From Caecibacter massiliensis (GTDB lineage Bacteria > Bacillota > Negativicutes > Veillonellales > Megasphaeraceae): a DNA stretch of 64,000 bases. The notes beneath the pieces were generated by a model that was not told the origin of the DNA, searched no databases, and was given only the letters and a program-made list of their open reading frames with translations. The translations under genes were made by a program, and so were the position numbers. Each line of letters opens with the position of its first letter. Position 1 is the stretch's first letter. This document shows positions 24,602 to 32,539 of the stretch, one piece after another. The stretch covers positions 186,001 to 250,000 of the forward strand of contig LT608311.1 of NCBI GenBank assembly GCA_900095875.1, given 5' to 3'.

Positions 24602-25841
24602 CGGCACTCACCTCGCTGAACGGCAGTTCGTTTCCAGCCCGCAGGACTTTCACATTATCAGAAGAGCCTGCCTGCTCGATGTACCGCTTCACGATGACAT
24701 CGACAAACTTTTCGTCAAGTTCGATGCCGCAGCAGATACGCTGTGTCTGTTCGCAGGCAATGAGCGTGCTACCGCTGCCAAGGAATGGGTCCAGTACGAT
24801 GCAGTTCGTCATGGTCGAATTCTGTATCGGATAGGCCATGAGTGCCACCGGTTTCATGGTCGGATGGTCCTTACTTGCCCGCGGTCTGTCGTATTCCCAG
24901 ACAGTAGTCTGTTTCCTATCCGAATACCACTGATGCTTGCCGCCCTTCTTCCATCCGAAAAGGCACGGCTCATGGATCCATTGGTATGGGCTGCGGCCCA
25001 GGACCAGGGCGTTCTTCTTCCAGATACAGCAGCCGGAAAGGTAGAAGCCGGCGTCCTGGAAAGCCTTACGGAAGTTCAGCCCCTGGGTGTCAGCGTGGAA
25101 CACATAAATGGAGCCATCGGCTGCCAGGTTCTGTTCCATGTTGACAAAGGCGCTGAACAGGAAGGTGTAGAACTTATCGTCTGGCATGTTGTCGTTCTTT
25201 ATCTTGCCTGCGGTTTCCTCGACGTTGACGTTGTACGGGGGATCCGTCAGCACCAGGTTTGCCGTTCGGCCATCCATCAAACGATGATACGTTTCGGGAA
25301 TCGTAGCATCGCCACAGATGACCCGGTGTCTGCCCAGGAGCCAGATATCACCCGGCTTCGAGAACGCCGGCTTCTCCAGTTCCTTCTCGACATCGAAGTC
25401 ATCTTCCTCGATTTTCTTGTTATGGACCTTGGAGAAAAGCTGCTCGATTTCCGGGGCTTCGAACCCGGTGAGGTCGACGTTGAAGTCGACGCTTTGCAAA
25501 TCGACGAGCAAGTCAGCCAACAGCTGTTCATCCCAGGCACCAGTGATTTTATTGAGCGCCACGTTGAGAGCCTTGACCTTGTGTTCGTCCTCGATGTGGA
25601 CCATGACACACTGGACTTCCGTGTAGCCCAGGTCCTTCAATACAGTCAGCCGCTGGTGGCCGCCGATGACCGTCATATCGTAGTTGACGATGATGGGTTC
25701 CACATAGCCGAATTCCTGTATCGAGTTCTTGATTTTTTCGTATTCCTTATCCCCGGGCTTGAGCTTCTTGCGCGGATTATAAGCTGCGGGCTTCAGGTCG
25801 CCGACAGGGATGGTCTTCCATTCCATACTGTTCTTGTTCAT
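24594..25841 (-). CDS. ParB-domain DNA (N4/N6) methyltransferase
   Basis: A 415-residue fusion. Residues about 10-110 are a ParB-like nuclease/NTP-binding domain (IPVGDLKPAAYNPRKK, VIGGHQRLTVLKDLGY). Residues about 175-400 are an amino-methyltransferase with LVLTDPPYNVNV and, later, DPFLGSGSTLIACEQ; catalytic DPPY before the SAM motif marks a beta-class order. Such fusions are common in phages with terminase genes nearby. The ATG shares an ATGA overlap with the preceding small gene. It probably modifies adenine (or N4-cytosine) in phage DNA. Confidence 0.92.
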   Translation of the reverse strand: MNKNSMEWKTIPVGDLKPAAYNPRKKLKPGDKEYEKIKNSIQEFGYVEPIIVNYDMTVIGGHQRLTVLKDLGYTEVQCVMVHIEDEHKVKALNVALNKITGAWDEQLLADLLVDLQSVDFNVDLTGFEAPEIEQLFSKVHNKKIEEDDFDVEKELEKPAFSKPGDIWLLGRHRVICGDATIPETYHRLMDGRTANLVLTDPPYNVNVEETAGKIKNDNMPDDKFYTFLFSAFVNMEQNLAADGSIYVFHADTQGLNFRKAFQDAGFYLSGCCIWKKNALVLGRSPYQWIHEPCLFGWKKGGKHQWYSDRKQTTVWEYDRPRASKDHPTMKPVALMAYPIQNSTMTNCIVLDPFLGSGSTLIACEQTQRICCGIELDEKFVDVIVKRYIEQAGSSDNVKVLRAGNELPFSEVSADE

Positions 25842-26014
25842 GTCTCCATTCCTTTCTGCATAGCGGCGATGCAACGTCCGTAGCCTGCCAGGCCGTGCAG
25901 GCGGCAGTACTGGCGGACGCTGTCCCGGGAAAGCTCCGTAGCATTGGCGATGGCCTTGTAGCCCATCCCTTCACGCCGCATCTGTTCGATTTTCTGCCGC
26001 TGACGGTCGGTCAT
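25838..26014 (-). CDS. Small helix-turn-helix protein
   Basis: A 58-residue protein starting MTDRQRQKIEQMRREGMGYK, with GYKAIANATELSRDSVRQYC forming a clear helix-turn-helix. AGAGGTG precedes the ATG. Its stop overlaps the start of the ParB-methyltransferase gene (ATGA). Similar small HTH proteins precede phage methyltransferase genes; it may regulate this operon. Too short for the usual gene-length cutoff but well supported. Confidence 0.75.
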   Translation of the reverse strand: MTDRQRQKIEQMRREGMGYKAIANATELSRDSVRQYCRLHGLAGYGRCIAAMQKGMET

Positions 26015-26033
26015 GCGCTTCACCTCTTGCAAC

Positions 26034-26065
26034 AAAAAAGCAGCCCGGCCGATAGCCGAAGCTGC
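26034..26065 (-). terminator. Hairpin with T-run upstream of the methyltransferase operon
   Basis: On the minus strand GCAGC ... GCTGC (26065-26040) with an inner GGC/GCC pairing is followed by six T (26039-26034). It would stop or attenuate transcription entering from the HNH/tRNA side. Confidence 0.72.
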
Positions 26066-26067
26066 AA

Positions 26068-26190
26068 GAAAAAAAATATATTCCCCCGGAGGGGTATCCC
26101 CCCTATTGAATTTCGCGTTTTTGCACGTTTGAGGGGGCGCCGGTCCTGGGCTGACGGGCTGTAGAGATTTGATACCCCCGCCCGGTACCG
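26068..26190. other. GC-patterned non-coding stretch, candidate cos region
   Basis: Non-coding sequence with CCCCCGGAGGGGTATCCCCC, TTTCGCG, then GAGGGGGCGCCGGTCC. G-rich and C-rich runs of this kind next to HNH genes mark cohesive-end sites in several HNH/P27-terminase phages. No cleavage site can be shown from sequence alone. Confidence 0.35.
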
Positions 26191-26273
26191 TGTTTCAGTA
26201 CATGTTGTCATGCTTTTTATTTTATAGTAAGCTATAAGAAAGAACTCGTTTTTTCTGAAAGGTCGTGTTGTTC

Positions 26274-26774
26274 GTGAAGAAAGTCTTCTTGCTTCTTTTA
26301 TCCTTATGCCTGTTCCTAATAGGTGGCACAGCCAATGCAAACATGTATCAGCACTTCCTTGATGGCGACACCAACTACGTCATGGTAGATGGTCACACAG
26401 GGGAAGCCTGGTACCTTGACCGTAGTTCGCTGTACGTCGAAAAGTATGATCCACCGCAATACATCATCGTTGCTAACATCTGCTATGTTCCTAAAGCAAT
26501 CAATGGCAGCACAACTATTACAAAGGTCACTACTCACCGCTTCTTCTACAACTGGGACATGCGTAAGATGTATTGGGATAAAGGTGGTAATTCAAACTGG
26601 GTCTATCTAGACCCGCAAGGTGACTGGGCTCACACTGGTATCGTCATGCCAGCCGGTGAAATGGCATTTTATCTGGCATACAGAATGAAGTTCTATGGTT
26701 CACTTCTTTTCTACAACTCTTATGATAAAAAATACTTCCCACGCTATAGCGACAGATTCTACGAAGGCGTCTAG
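26274..26774 (+). CDS. Secreted hypothetical protein (probable lysogenic-conversion gene)
   Basis: A 166-residue protein on the strand opposite to its neighbours. The first 20 residues are a clear signal peptide: KKVFLLLLSLCLFLIGGTAN with a likely cut after ANA. The mature part is rich in Tyr, Trp and Asp (GDTNYVMVDGHTGEAWYLDR, and later a repeated aromatic pattern) and has no catalytic motif I recognise. I prefer GTG at 26274; GTG at 26265 is possible. Gene and base use differ from the phage late genes, fitting a moron expressed from the lysogen. Confidence 0.75.
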   Translation: MKKVFLLLLSLCLFLIGGTANANMYQHFLDGDTNYVMVDGHTGEAWYLDRSSLYVEKYDPPQYIIVANICYVPKAINGSTTITKVTTHRFFYNWDMRKMYWDKGGNSNWVYLDPQGDWAHTGIVMPAGEMAFYLAYRMKFYGSLLFYNSYDKKYFPRYSDRFYEGV

Positions 26775-27130
26775 TATTTATACTCGACGTTCCTGTCTTC
26801 CGTCATCGTCTTCTTGTCATGGCAGCTCTTACACAAGGGCTGCCAGTTTTTTTCATCCCAGAAAAGTTCCGGGTCACCCCGGTGTGGTTTGATGTGGTCG
26901 ACGACCGTCGCGGGCGTCAGTCTTCCCTCGGCCTTGCAGCGGACACACCACGGATGCCTGCGGAGATACCATGCCCTTGCCTTCTGCCATCGCCGGTCGT
27001 AGCCACGCTCGGCTGCCGTCCGTCTGTCATGGCTGTGTTCCCTAGCATGTACCTCGCAGTACTTCTGCCCGTACGGTACGAGCTTAGGACAGCCAGGATG
27101 CGCGCAGGGCGTCTTCGGTCTATGCGGCAT
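26771..27130 (-). CDS. HNH homing-type endonuclease (packaging-associated)
   Basis: A 119-residue HNH protein: zinc-binding Cys pairs (TPCAHPGCPKL, KYCEVH; WCVRCKAEG, CKSCHDKK) and the HNH core VVDHIKPHRGDPELFWDEKN. In P27-terminase phages this enzyme helps the terminase cut at cos. Its 3' end overlaps the convergent secreted protein gene by four bases. It follows the tRNA gene on the same strand. Confidence 0.93.
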   Translation of the reverse strand: MPHRPKTPCAHPGCPKLVPYGQKYCEVHAREHSHDRRTAAERGYDRRWQKARAWYLRRHPWCVRCKAEGRLTPATVVDHIKPHRGDPELFWDEKNWQPLCKSCHDKKTMTEDRNVEYKY

Positions 27131-27152
27131 CGAATCATCTCCTCATCAATTA

Positions 27153-27227
27153 TGGCAGGCACAGCTGGACTCGAACCAACACCAACGGTTTTGGAGACCG
27201 TCATGCTCCCGATTACATTATGCGCCC
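27153..27227 (-). tRNA. tRNA-Trp (anticodon CCA), prophage-encoded
   Basis: A 75-base cloverleaf on the minus strand: acceptor GGGCGCA with TGTGCCT, D stem ATG/CAT, anticodon stem ACGGT/ACCGT enclosing CTCCAAA, T stem GTTGG/CCAGC with loop TTCGAGT, and an encoded 3' GCCA. The anticodon reads UGG. It lies between the early regulator and the HNH gene and would be transcribed with the late genes. Confidence 0.92.
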
Positions 27228-27229
27228 AT

Positions 27230-27264
27230 AAAAAAAGCTCCTGCAGATTTCTCTACAAGAGCTT
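27230..27264 (-). terminator. Terminator directly upstream of the tRNA
   Basis: Minus strand AAGCTC (27264-27259), an 18-base loop, GAGCTT (27240-27235), then a seven-T run ending two bases before the tRNA. It lies after the regulator gene at 27339-27761 and may separate early from late transcription. Confidence 0.75.
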
Positions 27265-27338
27265 GTGTCTTTCTTCTTTTTCACTATGACTATCATACCA
27301 CATATGGCATGTGAAGTTCTAGTGTTGGAGTGTGCAGT

Positions 27339-27761
27339 TTAGTGCTGACCTTCTAATATTTTATCGACTTTCTCCAAGGCTTCTTTATGAACGTCCAACA
27401 CCCTGCGTCGGCTCTTACCAAGGACCTCGGCGATATCGTCCCACTTCTCGAAGTGGATGTACCGGTGCCGTAGGAGAAGCCGGCACTCCTCGTCGTCAAC
27501 AAGGTCGATGGTCCGTCGAATTTCTTCCTTGAGGTCGACCAAGGCATCCACCTCGTCATCAATCTGCTGCTCCATCTCCCAGATGCGCTGCAGCGTCCGG
27601 GTGAAGGGCGCCTCGGTCGGATGGTTCGGGTTATGGTGTTCGCTGAGGCTTGCCGCCGGGACGCTCAGCACCAAGCGGCGGAGCGACGCCTTCTCCAATA
27701 GGTCGCTCTCGATACGGCGGTCCAGGTAATAGGCCTGCTTCAGATATTCTTTTGCGTCCAT
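27339..27761 (-). CDS. Phage sigma-70-like transcriptional regulator (DUF1492/ArpU type)
   Basis: A 140-residue protein: long N-terminal helices (YLKQAYYLDRRIESDLLEKA), an acidic coiled coil in the middle, and a C-terminal sigma region-4-like helix-turn-helix (RHRYIHFEKWDDIAEVLGKS then RRRVLDVHKEAL). This group controls late gene expression in many Firmicute phages and sits just before the packaging genes, as here. It starts three bases past the helicase stop. Activation of the late operon beyond the terminator is inferred. Confidence 0.87.
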   Translation of the reverse strand: MDAKEYLKQAYYLDRRIESDLLEKASLRRLVLSVPAASLSEHHNPNHPTEAPFTRTLQRIWEMEQQIDDEVDALVDLKEEIRRTIDLVDDEECRLLLRHRYIHFEKWDDIAEVLGKSRRRVLDVHKEALEKVDKILEGQH

Positions 27762-27763
27762 GT

Positions 27764-29143
27764 CTATCCCTCCAGTTCAGCTTTCACGGCATCAATCAAT
27801 GCCGTCTGTGTCCGTTCTTTCTTCTCCAATGCTTTCATGATTCGTTCGTCAATCGTGCCTGCTGTGATGATGTGCTGCACCACCACAGTTGATGCTTTTT
27901 GTCCTTGCCGCCAAATCCGGGCGTTGGTCTGCTCATATAGTTCAAGTGACCAGTTGAGCGCGAACCAGACGATGATATTCCCACCTTTCTGCAGATTCAA
28001 TCCGTGCCCGGCAGATGCCGGATGGATGAGGCCGACCTGGTACTTCCCGTCGTTCCAGTTACGGATACTTGCCTCTGTCGAAATCCGGCTGTATGCCACC
28101 TTCAGCTGCTGCAGCCGTTCCTCGATCCGGCTCAGGTCATGCTGATACCAGTAACAGACTAGCATCGGTTGTTGGGCCGCTTCGATGAGGTCCTCCAGGG
28201 CATCCAATTTCTTGTCGTGGATGCGGACGACGTCACCGTTATCGGCATAGACAGCACCGTTGGCCATCTGGCAAAGCTTCCCTGAGAGGGACGCCGCATT
28301 GGCCGCCGTAATGTCATCTTCGTCCTGGTACGGCAGGATGAGGTCCTTCTTCATCGTTTCATACTTGTTGGACTCATCCTCGTCCATATAGACGGGATAC
28401 CGGTTCGAGATGAGTTCCGGCATCTTCAGATGGTCCATCGCCTTCATCGAAATGGTGATATCGGAAATCTTCTCATAGATTGCATCGGCAGCACCCGGCA
28501 GTGGTTTATAGGAATACACGACCTGGCCATTCGTCTTGTCCGGCATGAAATAGGTACTGCGGTACTGGGTGATGAACCGTCCGAGCCGCTCACCCATATC
28601 GAGACACTTGAATTCGGCAAAGAGATCCATCAGGGAGTTCGGTGCTGGTGTGCCGGTAAGCCCTACGATGCGGCGGACCTTTGGCCGGACCTTCAGGAAC
28701 GCCCTAAACCGTTTCGACTGCCAGCTCTTGAACGAGGACAGCTCATCCAGGACGACCATGTCGTAGTCGAAAGGCATCCGGGATTTCTCGATAAGCCACT
28801 GCAGGTTCTCCCGGTTGATAATCGTGATATCGGCCTGCTGCCGCAAGGCTGCCATGCGCTCTTTCACGCTGCCGACGGCGACAGCGTAGGTAAGGTGCTG
28901 CAAATGCTGCCACTTCGTGATTTCATCCTTCCACGTCACCTTCGCAACGCGCAGCGGCGCAACAATCAGGACCTTGCTGACGTCGAAGCTGTCATACATG
29001 AGCCGTTCGATAGCCGTCAGGGTGATGACGGTCTTCCCGGCACCGAGGAATAAAATCACGGCACTGATGGGATGCGTCAGGATAAAGTCCGTCGCGTACT
29101 GCTGATAGGCGTGTGGTCTATAGATTTCCTTCTTGGATTCCAT
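27764..29143 (-). CDS. SNF2-family (DEAD-like) helicase
   Basis: A 459-residue helicase. Walker A reads FLGAGKTVITL near residue 40, the DEAD-equivalent box is VVLDELSSFKSWQSKRF, motif III is VGLTGTPAPNSLMDL and the C-terminal half has VGLIHPASAGHGLNLQ and the arginine-finger segment NARIWRQGQKASTV. This is the usual phage replication/recombination SNF2 protein. The ATG at 29143 follows GGAGGTG. It overlaps the VRR-NUC gene by 26 bases. Confidence 0.93.
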   Translation of the reverse strand: MESKKEIYRPHAYQQYATDFILTHPISAVILFLGAGKTVITLTAIERLMYDSFDVSKVLIVAPLRVAKVTWKDEITKWQHLQHLTYAVAVGSVKERMAALRQQADITIINRENLQWLIEKSRMPFDYDMVVLDELSSFKSWQSKRFRAFLKVRPKVRRIVGLTGTPAPNSLMDLFAEFKCLDMGERLGRFITQYRSTYFMPDKTNGQVVYSYKPLPGAADAIYEKISDITISMKAMDHLKMPELISNRYPVYMDEDESNKYETMKKDLILPYQDEDDITAANAASLSGKLCQMANGAVYADNGDVVRIHDKKLDALEDLIEAAQQPMLVCYWYQHDLSRIEERLQQLKVAYSRISTEASIRNWNDGKYQVGLIHPASAGHGLNLQKGGNIIVWFALNWSLELYEQTNARIWRQGQKASTVVVQHIITAGTIDERIMKALEKKERTQTALIDAVKAELEG

Positions 29144-29402
29144 CAAGGACACCTCCAATCTCTTCTATCCCATCCAGGACATACACGGGAAAGCCTAAGC
29201 GTCTCAGCTGCCGGTGCCGTTTCAGCTGCAGCGGCCTAGGCTTTTTGCCCGGGCGCTTCACTTCCACGAAGCCGGCCTTCCCATCAGGGAATAAACAGAT
29301 ACGGTCGGGCCATCCCGAACTGCCTGACGTCCACTTCTCACACAAACCATCTCGCATCTCCACGGCCCGTTTCAGCCGCTGCTCTATCTTATTTTCTCTC
29401 AT
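29118..29402 (-). CDS. VRR-NUC domain nuclease
   Basis: A 94-residue stand-alone VRR-NUC protein. The nuclease core is SSGWPDRICLFPDGKAGFVE and VEVKRPGKKPRPLQLKRHRQ: Asp and the E-x-K pair are the metal-binding residues, followed by the conserved Gln. Family members are PD-(D/E)XK structure-specific nucleases, usually next to a SNF2 helicase in phages, as here. Confidence 0.93.
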   Translation of the reverse strand: MRENKIEQRLKRAVEMRDGLCEKWTSGSSGWPDRICLFPDGKAGFVEVKRPGKKPRPLQLKRHRQLRRLGFPVYVLDGIEEIGGVLDGIQEGNL

Positions 29403-29429
29403 ATCTGCCTCCTACTCTTCAAAGAGTGA

Positions 29430-29634
29430 GTGACAGTCGTGACTCTCGCCCCTTAAAACCCCTATATAAGATATTTTCCTAAAAATCCTTCTATACGACT
29501 TTTTAGAATGGAATATCACGACTGTCACTTTTGCTGTTTTTTAACTGTAAATAGTTTTAGATATGTCCTTCACGACTTGCACTTTGCAATAAGTCTGACA
29601 GACTTTTTCATTTAAACCTGCACGACCTGCACCT
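29430..29634. repeat. Repeated CACGAC-type motifs and palindrome in a non-coding gap
   Basis: GTGACAGTCGTGA (29430-29442) has an exact inverted copy TCACGACTGTCAC (29516-29528). Related direct copies are CACGACTTGCACTTTGC (29571-29587) and CACGACCTGCACCT (29621-29634). A palindrome AAGTCTGACAGACTT lies at 29591-29605. The gap separates the primase-helicase gene from the nuclease gene on the minus strand and holds no gene. Confidence 0.75.
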
Positions 29635-31922
29635 CAGTCTAGGAAGTCCTGGCCATCTTTGAGCTTCAATCCGAAGACAATGGCACCTTTGTTAGTCTTA
29701 CGTTTCGTGTAACCGCACTTTGCAAGGGCTTGATAGAAGTCCGTCGTAGAACGGACAAACTCTCCTGATGAAATACAATACGCCCGGTATGATTGATACA
29801 GCTGCCCGGAACGTTCCTGGAGTTCCGGGCCGACATCGCAACAGTCGTTCAGGAACTGGCCGAGCCAATCATTGTCTTCACGGTACGCTTCGATTGCATC
29901 CTTGACGACCTTCGGCTGCTCGATACGGAAATCAGCAGCTATGGCTTTCCGGGCACCTTCGATGATCCACGTCATGACGTAAGGGCCGGCCTTGGCGAAA
30001 AGGTAGTCTGCATAGTTCTTGATATCGGACTGGCCGGTAATCCTGGCATTGAAAGGAATAACGACGAGCCGCCGCCAGATGCCATCGTCGTTGGCACCGA
30101 CCTTCGGGAGATGGTTCGTATACAGGACCAGCGTATGCGATGGAACGAAGGCAAAGGGATCTTTGTACTTCTTCTCGGCCTGGATTTCATCCGTCGAGCA
30201 GAGTTGCTTGACCGTCGCCGTATTGAGCCGCATGCCCTCTTCCATCTCGGAAGCGATGATGAGGCGCTTGCCCTTAAGCTCTGCCATTTCCGGCTTGACG
30301 TTACGCTTACAGTTCATGGTGAGCGCTTCAGCAGAGATTTTCCCGGCGTAATTTCCCAGGACGCGATAGATGGTATTCCAGAATGTAGACTTCCCATTGG
30401 CACCGCCACCATAGGCGATAATCATGTGCTCTTGGTAGACCTTTCCGACAGCAGCCACACCGACCGTCTTCTGTACATAATCGATAAGGTCACTGTCCCC
30501 GCTGAAGAACAGCTGCAGCGCAGCTTCCCAGAATTCCCGGCCATCCTCGCCGGGTGATTTCTCGGTAATCTTGGTAATCAGGTCCTTGGGATCATGTGGC
30601 TGCTCACCCGCCAGGCCTTTCGACATATCGTATGTCGCTTTCGGCGTGTTGATGAGGAATGGGTCCTTATCGAGTTCGTTGACGTCGATGGCGAGCATTG
30701 GCTTGGCCGCATGCTGGAAATTGATCATATTCCTGTAGTTCCGGCATTTCATGACGAATTTCAAATAGGCCTGTGCCCCGACCAGACGATACCAGAGCGG
30801 CAGCAGCGTATCGGACTGGCAGACCTTCTGCAGCGCCTTCCCGCCGTCCCGGACGATTTCCTTATCGACACCAGCATCTATGAGTGCCTGCATGGCAGAC
30901 TGCACGGCATCCTTGGCGTCTTCGAGTTGCAGGTCGAGGAACTCTTCGGCAGCACCAATGGCCATCTGCTTATCTTCACGCCAGCAGTCGCCGTCGAAGC
31001 GGAGGTAGTCCGTAGCGCTCGTGTAGATGAGTTCGCCGCCGTATTCCCTGGCGAGGATTTTTGCTTCGCCGATATCAGAGTAATCATCCGGTTTCAAAGA
31101 TGCCGCACCGAAGTCTGCGTTATATTCATCCGGTGATACATAGTCTTCCCGGGTCACGACCTTCTTATGGAAGAAGCGGACAGCGCTGTTCCAGATGGTG
31201 TCGAGCTCGGCTTGCTCCAATGGTGGATCACATTTTTTCGAGTGTTCCAGATAGATGGACCGGGCCTTCTCCGTATCGCCATATCGTTTGAGAACCTTGC
31301 CTGCAAAGAGGCTCATGGTCTTGTTCCTGCTGCCTTCCAAGATGACACCGGCTCTGTATGCCGCTTCGGACGGGTCTTCTTCATAGTCCTCCTCATCCAA
31401 TAAATCATCGATATGGAGCCAGCCTTCATGCCAGTATACCTGTTCGGCAGATACTGCCGTCCCGAACAGGAAGCGGGCTGCATCGAGCGCATTACCGTCA
31501 AAGAAAGTGAACTTCTTCTGGACGGCTTTCTTCATCGCGACGTAAGTATCCGGGTCATTGCATTCGTTGATTTCTGCGAACAGGTGGAAACGCGGCCGGG
31601 CAGACTTATTGTCTTTGGGCAGGTTGTTATGCCGACTCGGTGTCGTAGCAAAGGAAATATCGGACAGTATGCCCTCTCCCAGGCTTTCCGGCGTCACCCA
31701 GTCCTTCGGGTCATCGGAGTGGTCATTGTCACAGTCCCATACACCAAGCCTCGAGCAGATGAAATTGTCCTTGCTGCGGTACTGATTCCGGTAAAGCGCG
31801 CAGACATGGTCATAGCCTACGGCCCTGGCAAGCTGCTCCGGCCCCGTGATAACCGCCGTGTTGGGATAGCTGCAGTTGCCGGCGTCACCGGTGCAGTTGG
31901 CTGTAAATATTTCGAATCGCAT
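29634..31922 (-). CDS. Phage primase-helicase (D5/P4-like, superfamily 3 helicase)
   Basis: A 762-residue replication protein. The N-terminal 250 residues hold a primase-like region with GVWDCDNDHSDD and RPRFHLFAE, acidic and basic segments of the archaeo-eukaryotic primase type. Residues about 290-480 form the D5 N-terminal linker. The SF3 helicase has Walker A AYGGGANGKSTFWNTIYRVL near residue 500 and LIIASEMEEGMRLN then LVLYTNHLPKVGANDDGIWR (sensor and arginine finger). It opens and primes DNA for the phage polymerase. It overlaps the upstream gene by one base. Confidence 0.93.
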   Translation of the reverse strand: MRFEIFTANCTGDAGNCSYPNTAVITGPEQLARAVGYDHVCALYRNQYRSKDNFICSRLGVWDCDNDHSDDPKDWVTPESLGEGILSDISFATTPSRHNNLPKDNKSARPRFHLFAEINECNDPDTYVAMKKAVQKKFTFFDGNALDAARFLFGTAVSAEQVYWHEGWLHIDDLLDEEDYEEDPSEAAYRAGVILEGSRNKTMSLFAGKVLKRYGDTEKARSIYLEHSKKCDPPLEQAELDTIWNSAVRFFHKKVVTREDYVSPDEYNADFGAASLKPDDYSDIGEAKILAREYGGELIYTSATDYLRFDGDCWREDKQMAIGAAEEFLDLQLEDAKDAVQSAMQALIDAGVDKEIVRDGGKALQKVCQSDTLLPLWYRLVGAQAYLKFVMKCRNYRNMINFQHAAKPMLAIDVNELDKDPFLINTPKATYDMSKGLAGEQPHDPKDLITKITEKSPGEDGREFWEAALQLFFSGDSDLIDYVQKTVGVAAVGKVYQEHMIIAYGGGANGKSTFWNTIYRVLGNYAGKISAEALTMNCKRNVKPEMAELKGKRLIIASEMEEGMRLNTATVKQLCSTDEIQAEKKYKDPFAFVPSHTLVLYTNHLPKVGANDDGIWRRLVVIPFNARITGQSDIKNYADYLFAKAGPYVMTWIIEGARKAIAADFRIEQPKVVKDAIEAYREDNDWLGQFLNDCCDVGPELQERSGQLYQSYRAYCISSGEFVRSTTDFYQALAKCGYTKRKTNKGAIVFGLKLKDGQDFLD

Positions 31923-32323
31923 TATTCTCCCTCCTTGAAGCTACTATCGAAGTATCGCAAACGATAGCCCTTACGCTTGGCCCGCTGAATCTCCTCGTTC
32001 ATGCCGGGTGAAATGACATCCCCACACACCCAAATCTCGGCGCATTTCGACATCAGCGCACAGCCAAAGAAAATCCCCAAGGCACGTTCTTTTTCATCAC
32101 TATCGTCCAAAAACTGAGGGAACAGCAGATGCGGCGCCAATGGGATATATCCTTTCTTTACGGCAAAACGGCAGTACCGTCTTGCCTTCCAGATATTCCC
32201 ATCGACGTCGCCGGCAAAGGGCGAACAGATATAGACGAACGGCCTAAAACTGAAACGCTCCGTTTTTAGCGCTTCGTATGGCGTTGGGTCAGGATAGCCT
32301 TCATGGTTGTATTTACTCACCAT
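31922..32323 (-). CDS. DUF4406-type nucleoside 2-deoxyribosyltransferase-like protein
   Basis: A 133-residue protein with PFVYICSPFAGDVDGNIWKA at the start, then ARRYCRFAVKKGYIPLAPHL and CAEIWVCGDVISPGMNEEIQ. These fit the deoxyribosyltransferase-like fold of DUF4406, common in phage early regions and thought to act on nucleotides or ADP-ribose. GGAGG favours the ATG at 32323. It overlaps the zinc-ribbon gene by 11 bases. Confidence 0.83.
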   Translation of the reverse strand: MVSKYNHEGYPDPTPYEALKTERFSFRPFVYICSPFAGDVDGNIWKARRYCRFAVKKGYIPLAPHLLFPQFLDDSDEKERALGIFFGCALMSKCAEIWVCGDVISPGMNEEIQRAKRKGYRLRYFDSSFKEGE

Positions 32324-32525
32324 CGTCATCCACCTCCATGAACTCCTTCGCGCAGTCCCTGCAGAGCAGGGCCGTGTTCGTCAGGTTGCTATCCCAGTCG
32401 TGGAACAAGGCATTAAGGTCTACGGCGATTTCTTCCCCGCAGACGGGGCAGCGCGTGAAGACGTTGTCCTCTGTGATGTCCACAGTAACTTCGACATTGT
32501 TAAAACATTCCTTGACGTAAAACAT
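32313..32525 (-). CDS. Small zinc-binding protein of the early operon
   Basis: A 70-residue acidic protein with two CxxC pairs (TRCPVCGEEIAVDL and ALLCRDCAKEF), likely one zinc site. It is the first minus-strand gene at the divergent replication centre. GGAGG precedes the ATG. Function unknown; similar small ribbons accompany phage early genes. Confidence 0.72.
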   Translation of the reverse strand: MFYVKECFNNVEVTVDITEDNVFTRCPVCGEEIAVDLNALFHDWDSNLTNTALLCRDCAKEFMEVDDDGE

Positions 32526-32539
32526 ACTTCATCCTCCTT

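Noticed and set aside
24522-25883. 453-codon open frame on the plus strand
   Set aside because: Antisense to the ParB-methyltransferase gene, whose motifs are unambiguous.
29591-29608. AAGTCTGACAGACTTTTT as a terminator
   Set aside because: Stem of 6 bp with a 3-base loop is too short, and no plus-strand transcript is expected there; kept only as part of the repeat cluster.
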